A stretch of DNA of 6,107 nucleotides from Candidatus Mcinerneyibacteriota bacterium (lineage in GTDB: Bacteria; AUK180; JAQVHJ01), in NCBI GenBank assembly GCA_030630935.1, contig DAOVMD010000205.1:1-6107 (forward strand). The letters are read 5' to 3'. Position 1 is the first letter of the stretch. Each line of letters begins with the position of its first letter. Made by a program: the position numbers and the translations under genes. This document shows positions 5,053 to 6,107 of this stretch, in pieces. The notes below the pieces were generated by a model that was not told the origin of the DNA, did not search any database, and saw only the letters and a list, made by a program, of their open reading frames with translations.

Positions 5053-5081
5053 ATTATAACATAAAAATACTAATTTTTCAA
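5053..5081 (-). promoter_or_regulatory. Sigma-70 promoter of the lipoprotein-uvrC operon
   Basis: On the minus strand TTGAAA (5081-5076) and TATAAT (5058-5053) are 17 bases apart. TGT before TATAAT gives an extended -10 element. The start of transcription would fall near 5046, leaving a leader of about 15 bases with the GGAGG site. It faces away from the hsdM promoter about 185 bases to the right. Confidence 0.8.
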
Positions 5082-5107
5082 ATTATATTAAATTCAAAAA
5101 TATGGAG

Positions 5108-5140
5108 TGCATCAGGTAAATCTCTGATTTTCCTGATGTA
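5108..5140. other. Long hairpin in the divergent intergenic region
   Basis: CATCAGG (5110-5116) pairs with CCTGATG (5132-5138). After one T-T mismatch AAATC (5118-5122) pairs with GATTT (5126-5130), leaving a three-base loop. G5109-T5139 and T5108-A5140 extend it to 14 pairs. It lies upstream of both divergent promoters, so it terminates neither visible gene. It could be an operator-like dyad, a relic terminator or a small-RNA end. Confidence 0.65.
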
Positions 5141-5157
5141 AAGGAATTTATTCCTTT
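5140..5157 (+). other. Second hairpin AAAGGAA / TTCCTTT with T-rich tail
   Basis: AAAGGAA (5140-5146) pairs with TTCCTTT (5151-5157) around a four-base loop, followed by TATATTT. It abuts the 5108-5140 hairpin and shares base 5140. The tail is weakly terminator-like in the plus direction, although no plus-strand gene lies between the lipoprotein start and this point. Confidence 0.5.
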
Positions 5158-5171
5158 TATATTTCGTTTAT

Positions 5172-5252
5172 AACACTTTAACTATTTAACTATCCTAACT
5201 TTTTTTTAACACTTGAACTCAAGTAACATTTGAACTATTGAACACTTAAACT
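5172..5252 (+). repeat. Four 12-base direct repeats (AACAYTTDAACT) upstream of hsdM
   Basis: Copies are AACACTTTAACT (5172-5183), AACACTTGAACT (5208-5219), AACATTTGAACT (5225-5236) and AACACTTAAACT (5241-5252). Partial copies lie between them. The last three sit 16-17 bases apart and end 12 bases before the -35 box of hsdM. They could be protein-binding sites or simply a degenerate intergenic repeat; AACACTTG also occurs twice near 1880-1928. Confidence 0.65.
5211..5224. promoter_or_regulatory. Perfect dyad ACTTGA-AC-TCAAGT, possible operator
   Basis: Two six-base arms (5211-5216 and 5219-5224) are perfect inverted repeats with a two-base spacer. The dyad lies about 40 bases upstream of the -35 box of hsdM and between the divergent promoters. 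Its use by a regulator is inference. Confidence 0.35.
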
Positions 5253-5264
5253 TTGTTAAATCCC

Positions 5265-5293
5265 TTGACAATAACTCTTTTTTATTATATAAT
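5265..5293 (+). promoter_or_regulatory. Sigma-70 promoter of hsdM, perfect consensus
   Basis: TTGACA (5265-5270) and TATAAT (5288-5293) are exactly 17 bases apart, with transcription expected near 5300. The spacing and both boxes equal those of the tRNA promoter, so the gene may be strongly expressed unless repressed. The leader to the hsdM ATG would be about 75 bases. Confidence 0.88.
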
Positions 5294-5374
5294 TTGACTG
5301 TGCGATTAATCAAGATTTAAAAAGGGGAAATAGATGCTCCTGAATAATAAAAAATCAATTGGGAAAGAAAATAA

Positions 5375-6107
5375 ATGGATAAAAAAGATAATAACAATTA
5401 CAAAGAGATTGAGAAACGGTTATGGGATATTGCAGATGAGCTGCGGGCAAACTCAAAGCTGAAGGCGTCCGAGTATGCGACACCGGTTCTGGGTTTGATA
5501 TTTTTAAAGTTTGCAGATTTTAAATTTCAGTATGCTGCTGATAAATTGGCAAAGGAGTTCAAGAAGAAAGGGAAATCTGTTAAACCTAAAAAGCTGCACT
5601 TTCAGGCAAAGGGTATTCTGTTTATTCCTGAAGAAGCGAGGTTTTCTAATCTGATTAATATTCCTGAAGGTTCCGATATAGGTAGTGCGGTTAATAACGC
5701 AATGAAAGCTGTTGAGGATGAGAATGAGAAATTAAAGGATACTTTACCGAAGAATTTTAATATCCTTGAGAATGATACTTTATTTGCGTTATTGAAACTG
5801 ATGTCCAGTATTCCTATGGATATTGAGGGTGATGTATTCGGGAAGATTTATGAATATTTCCTGGGTAAGTTTGCTCTTGCTGAGGGGCAGAAGGGCGGGG
5901 AGTTCTTTACTCCGACTTCATTGGTCAAGTTAATTGTAGAAGTCATTGAACCATACCACGGCAGGATCCTGGATCCAGCCTGCGGGTCTGGCGGTATGTT
6001 TGTACAGAGTGCTGCATTTGTCAAGAGACATAAACATAATCCGAGTAAAGAGATATCAATTTATGGTCAGGAATCGACAAATGAAACGGTTAAGCTTTGT
6101 AAATTAA
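5375..6107 (+). CDS. hsdM: Type I restriction-modification methyltransferase subunit HsdM, 5' part
   Basis: HsdM transfers a methyl group from S-adenosylmethionine to adenine and, with HsdS, sets the specificity of type I restriction-modification enzymes. The 244 residues present hold the N-terminal HsdM helical domain (about 8-145, with [19 protein letters not shown] and [13 protein letters not shown]). They also hold the start of the N6-adenine methyltransferase fold, with GEFFTP (175-180), the SAM-binding motif DPACGSGG (200-207) and YGQE (230-233). The catalytic NPPF-type motif would lie past the window edge, so activity cannot be judged. An in-frame TAA lies immediately before this ATG, so it is the earliest possible start. 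Its ribosome-binding site is weak (GGGAAAG, about ten bases upstream). The gene diverges from the lipoprotein-uvrC operon; hsdS and hsdR are expected downstream but not visible. Confidence 0.96.
   Translation, partial: MDKKDNNNYKEIEKRLWDIADELRANSKLKASEYATPVLGLIFLKFADFKFQYAADKLAKEFKKKGKSVKPKKLHFQAKGILFIPEEARFSNLINIPEGSDIGSAVNNAMKAVEDENEKLKDTLPKNFNILENDTLFALLKLMSSIPMDIEGDVFGKIYEYFLGKFALAEGQKGGEFFTPTSLVKLIVEVIEPYHGRILDPACGSGGMFVQSAAFVKRHKHNPSKEISIYGQESTNETVKLCKL

Overview
The window looks like an AT-rich bacterial chromosome segment using the standard code, with TGA acting as a stop. The organism is probably Gram-negative with ordinary sigma-70 transcription. Two promoters match TTGACA-N17-TATAAT exactly and a third reads TTGAAA-N17-TGTTATAAT. 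Start codons follow AGGAG or GGAGG sites, and one gene encodes a lipoprotein with a lipobox. This argues against a typical Bacteroidota genome, but no taxon can be named from the sequence alone.

Layout: 1-512 is intergenic and built from short dispersed repeats and hairpins. A CAU-anticodon tRNA (560-635) follows a perfect-consensus promoter. A rho-independent terminator (734-771) sits only about 15 bases before the ribosome-binding site of a coiled-coil C4 zinc-ribbon protein (COG1579-like, 797-1525). Region 1526-2035 is a second repeat-rich intergenic stretch, carrying the same repeat modules as 1-411 in opposite orientation plus a diverged direct duplication. On the minus strand, a lipoprotein with a fibronectin-III/purple-acid-phosphatase-N-like domain and a ComEC-type metallo-beta-lactamase domain (5031-3835) is followed by uvrC (3838-2036). 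The two overlap by four bases (GTGA), so they are probably translationally coupled. A 328-bp divergent intergenic region (5047-5374) holds both promoters, two hairpins and a set of 12-base direct repeats. Reading right from it is the first 244 codons of a type I restriction-modification methyltransferase (hsdM), cut by the window edge.

How the genes fit together: UvrC is the incision nuclease of nucleotide excision repair and is housekeeping. The lipoprotein is exported and not recognisably a repair protein, so its coupling to uvrC is the oddest gene pairing here. HsdM probably begins a type I restriction-modification operon continuing beyond the window. The two repeat-rich stretches flank the tRNA/zinc-ribbon block as imperfect inverted arms. 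No CRISPR array, insertion sequence, transposase or recognisable phage gene was seen.
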